A stretch of 64,000 bases of DNA from an uncultured Vampirovibrio sp. Its GTDB lineage: Bacteria; Cyanobacteriota; Vampirovibrionia; Gastranaerophilales; Gastranaerophilaceae. The stretch spans positions 243,986 through 307,985 of the forward strand of contig CAJTLW010000003.1 of the NCBI GenBank assembly GCA_910577515.1. The letters are read 5' to 3'. Shown here piece after piece: positions 52,795 through 60,687 of this stretch. The notes under the pieces are model-generated. The model was not told the DNA's origin. It did not search any database and saw only the letters and a program-made list of their open reading frames with translations. Position numbers and translations under genes: made by a program. The stretch's first letter is position 1. Each line of letters starts with the position of its first letter.

Positions 52795-53316
52795 CTATAA
52801 TGTTGCAGGCACAGGAGCCTTTGGCTGAGTATGTTCAATGACAATTGGGTCATTTTTAAATTGATTAGCACTGGCTTTAATCCTTGTGATAAAAGCTTTT
52901 GTTTCACGGAATGGCGGAACACCTTTATATCTTGCAACGTTTCCAGGGCCTGCATTATATGCTGCAAGTGCTAAATCAATTGAGCCGAATTTTTTGTACA
53001 TCATTTGATAATACATAATTCCACCTTTGATGTTATCACTTACAATGTAAGGGTTAACCCCCAATCTTCTTGCAGTGTCTGGCATTAATTGAAATAAGCC
53101 GACTGCACCTGATGCTCCTTTTTTAGAAGGTATAAATTCTGATTCTAATTTTGCGATACTTAAAGCAATACAAGGGTCTACACCCATATTGATTGCCGTT
53201 TTTACAATTGATGCTTTAATTTCGTTGGGCGATTGAGCCGCACTTGCTGTGCCGCCTAAATTTATGCAAAGCGCACAAACCAAGACCAGCAAAGTTTTCA
53301 TAAGCTTTTTCGTCAT
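52795..53316 (-). CDS. Secreted SLT lytic transglycosylase
   Basis: This 173-residue protein has a signal peptide (cleavage after ASA near residue 26) and a compact SLT domain with IAKLESEF (catalytic E58), GLFQLMPDTARRLG and AYNAGPGNVARYKGVPPF. It cleaves peptidoglycan in the periplasm and is a paralogue of the signal-less enzyme at 24596-25240. AGAGGA precedes the ATG. The 318 nt between it and the tRNA gene carry no gene, only promoter elements. Its short length suggests a housekeeping wall-turnover enzyme. Confidence 0.92.
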   Translation of the reverse strand: MTKKLMKTLLVLVCALCINLGGTASAAQSPNEIKASIVKTAINMGVDPCIALSIAKLESEFIPSKKGASGAVGLFQLMPDTARRLGVNPYIVSDNIKGGIMYYQMMYKKFGSIDLALAAYNAGPGNVARYKGVPPFRETKAFITRIKASANQFKNDPIVIEHTQPKAPVPATL

Positions 53317-53634
53317 AAAATAATCCTCTTTTTTGTTGCCTAACAGGGTAAAAACTTAAAATACATTTCTTAACTAACACAATTTTTATGCATTTAAGGT
53401 GAAAACCCAAGTTGTAAACTTAATATACAATAAAACTAATATTTTGCAACCCCCCGAAGTAGCTACTATACAGTGCTATTGTCTGCTGTAGAGTGATTTT
53501 CAAGCAATATTACAAATGTCGCATAATTGTCTATATTGTCAATTTTTTATCAAACATCTTGATAATAATATTCGGTTTATGCTAGAATTAATTTCATAAT
53601 TTTTAAACTAAATTATTTTGACAATACGATATAT
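53317..53634. other. Intergenic stretch upstream of transglycosylase and tRNA-Ser
   Basis: These 318 nt contain no plausible reading frame. The right part holds the tRNA promoter. The remainder shows only AT-rich sequence and short imperfect dyads such as GTAGCTAC near 53459. Confidence 0.6.
53559..53588 (+). promoter_or_regulatory. Promoter candidate for tRNA-Ser
   Basis: TTGATA, 18 nt, TAGAAT, about 46 nt before the tRNA. Confidence 0.5.
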
Positions 53635-53723
53635 GGAGAACTGGCCGAGTGGCTGAAGGCGGCACCCTGCTAAGGTGTTATGTGGAGTTATCTGCATCCC
53701 GGGTTCGAATCCCGGGTTCTCCG
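53635..53723 (+). tRNA. tRNA-Ser (anticodon GCU)
   Basis: An 89-nt class II tRNA. The acceptor arms GGAGAAC and GTTCTCC pair fully. The anticodon loop CTGCTAA gives anticodon GCU for AGC/AGU. A long variable arm of the serine type and a canonical T arm (GGGTTCGAATCCC) follow. CCA is not encoded after discriminator base G. The autotransporter gene starts 67 nt downstream, possibly in the same transcript. No integrase or repeat of the tRNA 3' end is visible nearby. Confidence 0.95.
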
Positions 53724-53790
53724 AATTTTTGACCCGAAAATTCGGTCGTTTGCTTTTAAATAAGCGTTTATCTTTAAGATTTAGGAAGAA

Positions 53791-56700
53791 ATGATTAGGA
53801 AATATGCAAGGATGAGAAACAAAGGAAAAAGATTTTTAGTTTGCTGCATGGCTTTAGGGCTTTTATTTTCAGCATCAAACTTCAATAATGTGCAGGCAGC
53901 TTATGTGGCCCCTGACAGTTATAATACTGTGGTTAACGGAAATAGCGGGGGTTCAAGACTAGAAGCAGAAGGCACGCTTGGTTCGTATCATTTTTTAAAT
54001 AATTATAATGTTAATACTACCGATGATGCTTCAAATGCCGTTAAGGGCGGTGCTTTACATTTAAATGCTCAGATTGTCAATATGGGTTTTATGAATATGT
54101 CATCTAACATGTTGACCAATTCACTCTTTGAAAATAATACAGGGGATTATGGCGGGGGTCTTTATCTTGAGCCTGCAGATACCAGTATGCTTCGCAACGT
54201 AAGATTTGTTTCAAATAACGCCTTAATACATGGCGGCGGGTTGAAAATTTCTGATGCCAACATGGCTTTAAGTCCTATGTTTCAAATATCTGACTCTTTA
54301 TTTGAAAGAAACCATGCAGGGGCTTATGGCGGCGGAATTCATATTGGCGGCAATGCTTATATGATAAATATAATTAACACAAGCTTTATAGGAAACACTG
54401 CAGGCCAATCAGGCGGTGCTGTGTATGTTAATTTGTATGATTCGAACGGTAAAGTAAGATTTACGTCTAATTCAGGTGAAGAAATTGTTTTTAGAGGGAA
54501 TATGGAAGGTGTTAATGATGAATTCCGTACTCCTGAATCAAATGCTATTCATATTGCAAATGGTAATGTTGAATTAAAGACTATGAGTAACTCTGAAAGC
54601 AAGATTACCTTTGACGATAGTATAAGTGGAACTGTTATAGATCATACGGATAGTCAAGGTAATTTAGCCAGTAAGGAATACAAAGGAAACTTGCATATTA
54701 TTTCAGATAAGGGCGGCGAAATTACACTAAATAATCAAATTAAAAATTTAAATCTTGTTCATAAATCAGGTACTTTGCGCTTAAATACTTCAGATAAATT
54801 GGCTGATGGTGCTTCAATATTGCAAAATGTTAATTTAACATTTAGCCCTGATGGAAATGACAGTATAAGGTTTGACCTTGCAAATGGCAAGCTTGATAAT
54901 CTTTTAATTAATAATCTATCTATAACAGAACCTACGGGTGACCAAAAACTTTTAATCGCTCTTGATGTTGACTTAAATCAAGGTTTAAGTGATTTCTTTG
55001 AAGTTAAGGGTGGTTCAACCGGTACATTGAAATTTGATACCGATCATTTTGAATTAAATATTATTGATGATGGCAATGCTGATAAATTTCAATTAATAGG
55101 CGGTGTGCCGGATTCATTTTTAACGGGCGAACTTGTTCAATTTTCTGAAAACGGCAAATATAAGTTTACCGTCGGAGAAGGTGGTTTTATAAACGTTACA
55201 AGAGAAGATACAAGCGGGCTTCCTGAGGCTGTTGCAAGCGATGAAGCAATAAGAGAATATGTTGCTTTGAAAAATATTAAATTAACCCAGTCTCTTGGTG
55301 CAATGGGCGGAGAATCTTTAACAATCAATATGAAAGATTTTGCTCTTGACGGTAATAAAAATCAGGGTATAACACTTGCTTCAAACCAAAGGCTTACCAT
55401 TAAAAATGCAAACGGAGCAAATGGTGGCTTAAGCAATTTTTATACAGATGGCAATGGTGCTGCTGTAAACAATATAGGAGGAGCTGTTACAATAACAGAT
55501 TCTGTTGTTTCAAACAACGTATCAGATGGTAAAGGCGGCGCTATTTATGCACTTGGCGGTGCAGTTACCATAAATGCTGATACAAAAGATGTTGTTTTTA
55601 GAAACAATATTCATGAAGCTGCAGCACAACCGATAGACCCGGATGCTCCGATTGTTACTAAAGCTGCAGCCGGAAGCAAAAATGATATTTATTTGGAAAA
55701 CGCTGCAGATGGCACAAAAGCAACGCTTGCGGTAAATGGTTCTAAAAACACCATTATTGAAAGCGGTATTGCAGGAAATGGTGAAATTACAAAAAATGAT
55801 GCAGGTATTATGAAACTTGGCGGTGATAACAGCAAGTTTACCGGAGATGTTTACCTTAATGGTGGTGAAGTTCAGCTTTTATCTGGTGCATCATACTTTA
55901 ATGCCCAAAATACTTTTGTAAAAAATAACTCAAGAATAAATCTTGCGAATAACAACCCGAATGATGTTGTTAATTTTGGAAATCTTGACCTTGATGGCAA
56001 CGCTAAGCTTGGTATCGATTTAGATGGTAAAAACAATTTGAGTGATAAAATCGGAGCTATAAGCGTTACGGGTGATGGCAAAATTTTAATTGATAATATC
56101 AATGTTATGTCTTATGGCAGCGGCAAAAGCACTTTTGATATCATTACCCTAGATGAAGCAACCAAAGACAGCCCGCTTTTAGGACTTGTTGAACTAAGCC
56201 CTGAGGCTAAAAAGGTAATGAGTCCTATATTTAAATATCAGGCTGATTTTGATTCTAATACAGGTGTTATGTCACTTGTAAGCGGCTCCCGCGGGGATAA
56301 AAACTCATACAATCCTTCAATTTTGGCAACACCTGTTGCGCTTCAGACAGCAGCACAGGCTGGCATTAAAGAAGCTGTAAATTATGCTTTTGAACATAAT
56401 GATGCATTTACAAAATTGCCTTATAATGAAAGATTTGCGCAATTAAATTCAAATAAATATGCTATTTCTGAATTTAATGGTCAAATGCCTTTATACAACG
56501 GACAGGCAGAAGGGAACGCAGTTTGGTTCCGTCCTTATACGGTTTTTGAAGAAATTGATTTATCCCATGGGCCAAAAGTTGATAACTTAAGCTATGGTTC
56601 TTTAATTGGTTTTGATGCCAAATTTAAAGAAAGAAAGCACGGCTGGACAAGCATTTCCTCTGGCTTTTTAGGATACCATGGTTCTAGCCTTGATTATGGC

Positions 56701-57315
56701 GATATTGATATTATGTCAAATGGCGCCCTTCTTGGTTTAACTAAAAATTATTACAGGAAAAATTTCTGGACTGCTTTAACAATGGCAGGAAACATAGGCC
56801 TTGGCAAAGTTTCTGAAATGTATGGGGATGACGATATTGTGCATTTAAGCGGTGCAGTATCATCTAAAACCGGTTACAACATAGAGATGGCTGACGGCAA
56901 ATTTATAATTCAGCCAAATATCGGCCTTAGCTACTATATTTCAAAAATCTTTGATTATACAAATGAGGCAGGTGTAAGAATTAATTCTGACCCCCTAAAT
57001 TCATTTGAAATTAAGCCCGGTGTAAGGCTTGTTGGCAATACAAAAGGCGGCTGGCAGCCATATTTAAGCGCCGCTATGGTTTGGAACGCGTTTGATAAAA
57101 CAGATGTAAGGGCAGACGGGATTAAATTACCCGGCATGAATATGGATCCTTACGTTGAATACGGTCTTGGTTTCCAAAGAATTGTAAACAATGATTTTAC
57201 CTGCTATCTCCAATCATTGGTGAGAAATGGCGGAAGAACGGGTGTTGCGCTGACAGGCGGCATGAGCTGGGCAATTGGTGCCGATGATACTCATAAATAC
57301 AGAATTCACCTGTAG
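53791..57315 (+). CDS. Autotransporter (type Va) with beta-helical passenger
   Basis: This 1174-residue protein has an extended, strongly basic signal peptide (about 36 residues, ending VQA). A long passenger rich in Gly, Asn and Asp follows, with repeated short strands in the style of a right-handed beta-helix (GGGLYL, GGGLKI, GGGIHI, GGAVYV, GGAIYA). The C-terminal 265 residues (from about 909, AVWFRPYTVFEEI) show the alternating pattern of an autotransporter barrel (YGSLIGFDAKFKE, YLSAAMVWNAF). Such proteins pass their own passenger through the outer membrane, usually as adhesins. The last residue is Leu rather than Phe. AGGAAG precedes the ATG. Confidence 0.88.
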   Translation: MIRKYARMRNKGKRFLVCCMALGLLFSASNFNNVQAAYVAPDSYNTVVNGNSGGSRLEAEGTLGSYHFLNNYNVNTTDDASNAVKGGALHLNAQIVNMGFMNMSSNMLTNSLFENNTGDYGGGLYLEPADTSMLRNVRFVSNNALIHGGGLKISDANMALSPMFQISDSLFERNHAGAYGGGIHIGGNAYMINIINTSFIGNTAGQSGGAVYVNLYDSNGKVRFTSNSGEEIVFRGNMEGVNDEFRTPESNAIHIANGNVELKTMSNSESKITFDDSISGTVIDHTDSQGNLASKEYKGNLHIISDKGGEITLNNQIKNLNLVHKSGTLRLNTSDKLADGASILQNVNLTFSPDGNDSIRFDLANGKLDNLLINNLSITEPTGDQKLLIALDVDLNQGLSDFFEVKGGSTGTLKFDTDHFELNIIDDGNADKFQLIGGVPDSFLTGELVQFSENGKYKFTVGEGGFINVTREDTSGLPEAVASDEAIREYVALKNIKLTQSLGAMGGESLTINMKDFALDGNKNQGITLASNQRLTIKNANGANGGLSNFYTDGNGAAVNNIGGAVTITDSVVSNNVSDGKGGAIYALGGAVTINADTKDVVFRNNIHEAAAQPIDPDAPIVTKAAAGSKNDIYLENAADGTKATLAVNGSKNTIIESGIAGNGEITKNDAGIMKLGGDNSKFTGDVYLNGGEVQLLSGASYFNAQNTFVKNNSRINLANNNPNDVVNFGNLDLDGNAKLGIDLDGKNNLSDKIGAISVTGDGKILIDNINVMSYGSGKSTFDIITLDEATKDSPLLGLVELSPEAKKVMSPIFKYQADFDSNTGVMSLVSGSRGDKNSYNPSILATPVALQTAAQAGIKEAVNYAFEHNDAFTKLPYNERFAQLNSNKYAISEFNGQMPLYNGQAEGNAVWFRPYTVFEEIDLSHGPKVDNLSYGSLIGFDAKFKERKHGWTSISSGFLGYHGSSLDYGDIDIMSNGALLGLTKNYYRKNFWTALTMAGNIGLGKVSEMYGDDDIVHLSGAVSSKTGYNIEMADGKFIIQPNIGLSYYISKIFDYTNEAGVRINSDPLNSFEIKPGVRLVGNTKGGWQPYLSAAMVWNAFDKTDVRADGIKLPGMNMDPYVEYGLGFQRIVNNDFTCYLQSLVRNGGRTGVALTGGMSWAIGADDTHKYRIHL

Positions 57316-57330
57316 TTTTTAAAAAAATAT

Positions 57331-57371
57331 AAAAGCATCCTTGTTTATTGTAAAATAAGGATGCTTTTGGT
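57331..57371 (+). terminator. Terminator after the autotransporter gene
   Basis: A 12-bp stem (AAAAGCATCCTT with AAGGATGCTTTT) and a 14-nt loop. The T tail is short. It partly overlaps the leader of the next gene. Confidence 0.6.
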
Positions 57372-57390
57372 TTATAAAGGAGGCTTTAAA

Positions 57391-57945
57391 ATGGATGAAA
57401 AAGAAAAGATGCTAAACGGTTTAATGTATGATGCAAACTATGATAAAGCCTTAATTGAAGAGCGCAAACACTGCAAAATTTTATGCGCAAAGTATAATAA
57501 TTCTTCATATTCTGATACCGCCTATAGGCAGAATATTTTAAAAGAAATTTTAGGAAAAACAGGTGAAAACTTCATAATAGAGCCTGCTTTCTGGTGTGAT
57601 TATGGCTACAATATAACACTTGGTGAAAACTTTTATTCAAATCACAACCTTGTCATCTTAGACCCTGCACCCGTTATTTTTGGAGATAATGTTTTTATAG
57701 GCCCAAATTGCGGTTTTTATACAGCAGGACACCCGATAGATGCTAAAGAAAGAAATAAGGGCTTAGAATATGCAAAACCAATCAAAGTAGGCAACGACGT
57801 TTGGTTTGGCGGAAATGTGACAGTACTTCCTGGTGTTACCATAGGAAATAATGTTGTAATTGGCGCAGGCTCTGTTGTAGCAAAAGATATCCCTGATAAT
57901 TCAGTTGCAATAGGCACTCCTTGCAGGGTTGTAAAAGATATTTGA
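57391..57945 (+). CDS. Maltose/galactoside O-acetyltransferase-like protein
   Basis: This 184-residue protein belongs to the Maa/LacA branch of hexapeptide acetyltransferases. The N-terminal cap (KEKMLNGLMYDANYDKALIEERKHCK) precedes a left-handed beta-helix with YTAGHPID (catalytic H114), GNDVWFGGNVTVLPGVTIG and GAGSVVAKDIPDNSVA. It transfers acetyl from acetyl-CoA to a sugar; maltose is the usual assignment for this cap type, but the true acceptor is not shown. The start is ATG 57391 behind AAAGGAGG. In the context of two GH13 proteins, sugar acetylation is plausible. Confidence 0.9.
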   Translation: MDEKEKMLNGLMYDANYDKALIEERKHCKILCAKYNNSSYSDTAYRQNILKEILGKTGENFIIEPAFWCDYGYNITLGENFYSNHNLVILDPAPVIFGDNVFIGPNCGFYTAGHPIDAKERNKGLEYAKPIKVGNDVWFGGNVTVLPGVTIGNNVVIGAGSVVAKDIPDNSVAIGTPCRVVKDI

Positions 57946-57946
57946 A

Positions 57947-58672
57947 TTAATTTGTGTGCCAATCAACCGGCTTAAGTCCTTTTTGTTTTAAAATTTCATT
58001 GCATTTTGAAAAATGCCCGCAGCCAACAAATGCATCTATTTCGCACTCATTAATCGTTATTTTTGTATTCTTTGCATTTCCCATATTTGAAGGGTGTGAA
58101 GACCTTAAAATATAAATGTTTTTCTTTCTTAATTCATCATCTTTTTCTATAGGAAATATTTCCATAGTGTTTGCGGAATTTCCCCAAAGCATTACAATAA
58201 GCGGTTTCTCCCTTTTTAATAATTTTGCTATAATAATGGATACAGGTTTTTCCCAAAATTTAAGCCGCTTGTTTAGAGTTAAATTTTTTTCAAAACTAAG
58301 CGCACGGTTTAAAAGCAGTACTCCTTGTTCTGCCCATTTTTGCAAGTTTCCGCAATTGTTTTTTGTTCCTATAGAATTTTCAATTTCAAAAAAAATATTT
58401 TTTAAAGATGCAGGCACACCGCCTGTTTTTTTGGAAAATGCTAAGCCATGGGCATCCTCTCTGTTTGGATAAGGGTCCTGGCCTATTATTAAAACCTTAA
58501 TACTATTGAAATCCGTTATTTTAAGAGCATTGTAAATTCCGCTATTTTCTTCTTCTAAAGGCAAAATCTCTTCCTCAATTTCAGTGCGCCTTTTTTGTAT
58601 TTCATCATAAGCCTCTTTTAAAACTTTAATTTCATCTTTATTGAACGCCTCTGCCCAGCTCTTCCCGATCAT
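57947..58672 (-). CDS. ung: Uracil-DNA glycosylase (family 1)
   Basis: This 241-residue protein removes uracil from DNA. The water-activating loop is GQDPYP (catalytic D66); the motif is usually GQDPYH, so the His is replaced by Pro. AHGLAFS follows, as well as LLNRALS, the WGNSA strand and SSHPSNM (His of the minor-groove loop). An alternative TTG start lies 9 nt upstream at 58681. It converges with the acetyltransferase gene with only one base in between. Confidence 0.93.
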   Translation of the reverse strand: MIGKSWAEAFNKDEIKVLKEAYDEIQKRRTEIEEEILPLEEENSGIYNALKITDFNSIKVLIIGQDPYPNREDAHGLAFSKKTGGVPASLKNIFFEIENSIGTKNNCGNLQKWAEQGVLLLNRALSFEKNLTLNKRLKFWEKPVSIIIAKLLKREKPLIVMLWGNSANTMEIFPIEKDDELRKKNIYILRSSHPSNMGNAKNTKITINECEIDAFVGCGHFSKCNEILKQKGLKPVDWHTN

Positions 58673-58723
58673 CTCTTTCAAAACCCCTTCATCTCATTTT
58701 GTAAAATTTTATCATAAAATATG

Positions 58724-58732
58724 TGGTATAAT
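58724..58732 (+). promoter_or_regulatory. Extended -10 promoter for a leaderless EEP gene
   Basis: TGG-TATAAT is a perfect extended -10, 7 nt before the ATG at 58740. There is no Shine-Dalgarno in the gap. Confidence 0.6.
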
Positions 58733-58739
58733 CTATGCT

Positions 58740-59735
58740 ATGAAATTTGACTTGCAAAAATTCAATAATGAATTTAAAAAGCGTATCATTCTTCTGTTTA
58801 TATTGTTTGTTATTGCAAATATATTTGCAAACCTTCCATCACTAAATATTTTTGTCGATATCCTTTCGCATTTTAAAGTTCAATATTTCTATATAAGCAT
58901 CTTATTTACTCTATGTTTTTTGTATTTTTCCTTTTTTAATAAAAAATTTACAATAGGCTTATTAATCTCGTTTATAATTTTGATTTTTAATTATCTTGAA
59001 ATTTCAAAATACTGTATAAAACCTGATACAGACTTAAAAAGTGATATAAAAATCGGCCTTTTTAATGTTTTAACAAGCAATAAAAAATATGATAAATTAA
59101 TTAACGAAATCTATCTGAAATCCCCTGATGTTGTAATTCTGCAAGAAGTTAACAAAGCTTGGCTTAAAAATATTGAAAGCATTAAAACAATTTATCCCTA
59201 TTTTGTTGATTGCCCCCGTGACGATAACTTCGGGCTTTCTTTGTATTCAAAATATCCATTGAGCAATGCCGTTGCCGAATATTGGACGGATAGATACGTT
59301 CCTATAATAAGAGCACAAATTAAAAAAGATGAAACTCTTGTAACAATTTATTGTGTGCATACATTGCCGCCTGTTAATAATGAATATATTTTGACGAGAA
59401 ACAATATGCTTTTAAAAATAAATAATATTTTACACAAAGCAAGTAAAGATGGAGAAAATATCATTATAGCCGGTGATTTTAACACCACAATCTTTTCTCC
59501 TGCCTATAAAAAAATTATAGACCCGCCCTTTAATTCAAATATTACTATATATGATGCGATAAGATATTTGCCAAAAATAGAAGGAACCTGGAACGCCTAC
59601 CATTTGCCGGTCTTTAGAATAACTCTCGAACATATTCTATCAATACCGCCTGTTGTTCCTGTAAAAACAGGACTCGGGCACAAAATAGGAAGTGACCATT
59701 TTCCTGTCTTTGCAGAGTTTGCAATAGCAAAATAA
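58740..59735 (+). CDS. Membrane-anchored endonuclease/exonuclease/phosphatase-family protein
   Basis: This 331-residue protein has three N-terminal membrane helices (about 17-100), then an EEP domain with IGLFNVLTSNK, VVILQEVNK (metal-binding Glu), the strand LVTIYCVHTLPP, IIAGDFNTT (catalytic Asp-Asn) and the final GSDHFPVFAEF (Asp-His). All key residues are present. EEP enzymes cut phosphodiesters in nucleic acids or lipids; a membrane anchor favours a lipid or extracellular substrate. The start at ATG 58740 is 7 nt after an extended -10. An upstream frame reaching 58641 would overlap ung and is rejected. Confidence 0.88.
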   Translation: MKFDLQKFNNEFKKRIILLFILFVIANIFANLPSLNIFVDILSHFKVQYFYISILFTLCFLYFSFFNKKFTIGLLISFIILIFNYLEISKYCIKPDTDLKSDIKIGLFNVLTSNKKYDKLINEIYLKSPDVVILQEVNKAWLKNIESIKTIYPYFVDCPRDDNFGLSLYSKYPLSNAVAEYWTDRYVPIIRAQIKKDETLVTIYCVHTLPPVNNEYILTRNNMLLKINNILHKASKDGENIIIAGDFNTTIFSPAYKKIIDPPFNSNITIYDAIRYLPKIEGTWNAYHLPVFRITLEHILSIPPVVPVKTGLGHKIGSDHFPVFAEFAIAK

Positions 59736-59739
59736 CGGT

Positions 59740-60120
59740 TTATTTTCTTAACAGTTCTTTTTCTTTTTCTGACATAATTTTATCGTAAGAATCTATTTTA
59801 TATTCAAGCCTGTCTATTGTTGTTTGGATGGCATCCCTTTTTTCAATTAATTTTTTTCTTTCTTCAATTAAAATATTCTTTCGCTCTTCCCTTGTAGAAT
59901 CTCCAATATAGAAAAGCTCAATATACCTTGCCAAAACCTCAATTGAAAGCCCTGCACTTCTCATACATTTTATAAATTCCACCCACCCTAAATCAGATTC
60001 AGAATAATCCCTTATTCCGCTTGAATTTTTCTTAACATTAGGCAAAAGCCCCATTTTTTCATAATACCGGAGGGTGTCTGTTGAAATATCATATTTTTTG
60101 CTTACTTCAGAAATTTTCAT
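59740..60120 (-). CDS. MerR-family regulator of the AdhR/NmlR type
   Basis: This 126-residue protein has an N-terminal MerR winged helix (ISEVSKKYDISTDTLRYYEKMGLLP) and a C-terminal dimer coil. A single Cys (C52 in EFIKCMRSAGLSIE) aligns with the thiol sensor Cys of AdhR/NmlR regulators, which respond to aldehydes and other electrophiles. No C-terminal metal-binding cysteines are present, so a metal sensor is unlikely. A 19-nt-spacer promoter with the matching dyad lies directly upstream, suggesting autoregulation. Confidence 0.85.
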   Translation of the reverse strand: MKISEVSKKYDISTDTLRYYEKMGLLPNVKKNSSGIRDYSESDLGWVEFIKCMRSAGLSIEVLARYIELFYIGDSTREERKNILIEERKKLIEKRDAIQTTIDRLEYKIDSYDKIMSEKEKELLRK

Positions 60121-60152
60121 TTTTATAAAACCTTTTAAAACTATTTAATAAT

Positions 60153-60183
60153 ACTCTACAACCTAAAGTAAGCTCTAAGTCAA
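60153..60183 (-). promoter_or_regulatory. MerR-type promoter/operator for the AdhR-like gene
   Basis: On the minus strand: TTGACT, a 19-nt spacer, TAGAGT. Inside the spacer, TAGAGCTTACTTTA is close to the TAGAGTNNACTCTA dyad of AdhR/NmlR promoters. The overlong spacer is the hallmark of MerR activation. Confidence 0.7.
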
Positions 60184-60202
60184 GCTTTGATAAAAACTGA
60201 GG

Positions 60203-60553
60203 TTATTCTATAACATGCTCAAGTGCTTTTTCTAAAATCTCTTTTATATGGGCATCATCAAGGGAATAATAAACATTTTTGCCGGTCTTTAGTGCCTTAA
60301 CAAGTTTTGCAGTTCTTAAAACCTTTAATTGATGTGAAACGGCAGATTTTGTCATGTTTAGAAGCACTGCTAAATCTGAAACGCACATCTCACTCTCTTC
60401 AAGCGCCCATAAAAGTTGAATTCTTGTTGAATCGCCCATCACTTTGAAAAAATCCGATAATTCATAAAGCGTCTGCATTTTTGGCATATTGGGCTTTACT
60501 TTATTTATCAAATCAATATTGCAGGCTTCGCAATCAGTTTTTTTATTATCCAT
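60203..60553 (-). CDS. SmtB/CadC-type ArsR metal sensor
   Basis: This 116-residue ArsR-family repressor has the winged-helix core TRIQLLWAL, SDLAVLLNMTKSAVSHQLKVLR. The alpha-5 metal site is complete: D100, H102, H113 and E116, with the spacing of SmtB (zinc). It also has C8 and C11 in CEAC and C57, resembling part of the CadC alpha-3N site. Zinc or cadmium sensing is predicted. The start is ATG 60553, 6 nt after a consensus TATAAT; a TTG at 60589 falls in the promoter. It is divergent from the metal ATPase it should control. Confidence 0.9.
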   Translation of the reverse strand: MDNKKTDCEACNIDLINKVKPNMPKMQTLYELSDFFKVMGDSTRIQLLWALEESEMCVSDLAVLLNMTKSAVSHQLKVLRTAKLVKALKTGKNVYYSLDDAHIKEILEKALEHVIE

Positions 60554-60559
60554 ATCTTT

Positions 60560-60589
60560 ATTATATTTTTTTATGTTGCAAAATGTCAA
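60560..60589 (-). promoter_or_regulatory. Consensus promoter for a leaderless smtB-like gene
   Basis: TTGACA, 18 nt, TATAAT on the minus strand, ending 6 nt before ATG 60553. Confidence 0.75.
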
Positions 60590-60604
60590 TTTTTATTTTG
60601 CCCC

Positions 60605-60634
60605 TTGACAATTGAATAGTTGTTCAATTATAAT
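60605..60634 (+). promoter_or_regulatory. Consensus promoter of the metal ATPase gene
   Basis: TTGACA, 18 nt, TATAAT. The spacer is itself the operator palindrome, so bound repressor would block both hexamers. Confidence 0.85.
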
Positions 60635-60657
60635 AATATTATAGTTGAATGATTGAA
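60611..60657 (+). promoter_or_regulatory. ArsR/SmtB operator with four TTGAA half-sites
   Basis: The inverted repeat ATTGAA-TAGTTG-TTCAAT (60611-60628) fills the promoter spacer and fits a 12-2-12-like ArsR site. A longer dyad, TTCAATTATAAT with ATTATAGTTGAA around AAT (11 of 12 pairs, 60623-60649), overlaps the -10. A further TTGAAC follows at 60653. These elements probably bind the SmtB-like protein encoded next door. Confidence 0.75.
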
Positions 60658-60687
60658 CAATTATAAATATAAAAGGAAAATAATATT

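Noticed and set aside
53635..53790. tRNA-Ser as an integration site for a mobile element carrying the autotransporter.
   Set aside because: No integrase, no duplicated tRNA 3' end and no composition change are visible downstream.
58641..58739. Longer N-terminus for the EEP gene reaching into ung.
   Set aside because: It would contain the promoter and part of ung on the other strand; the downstream ATG follows an extended -10 directly.
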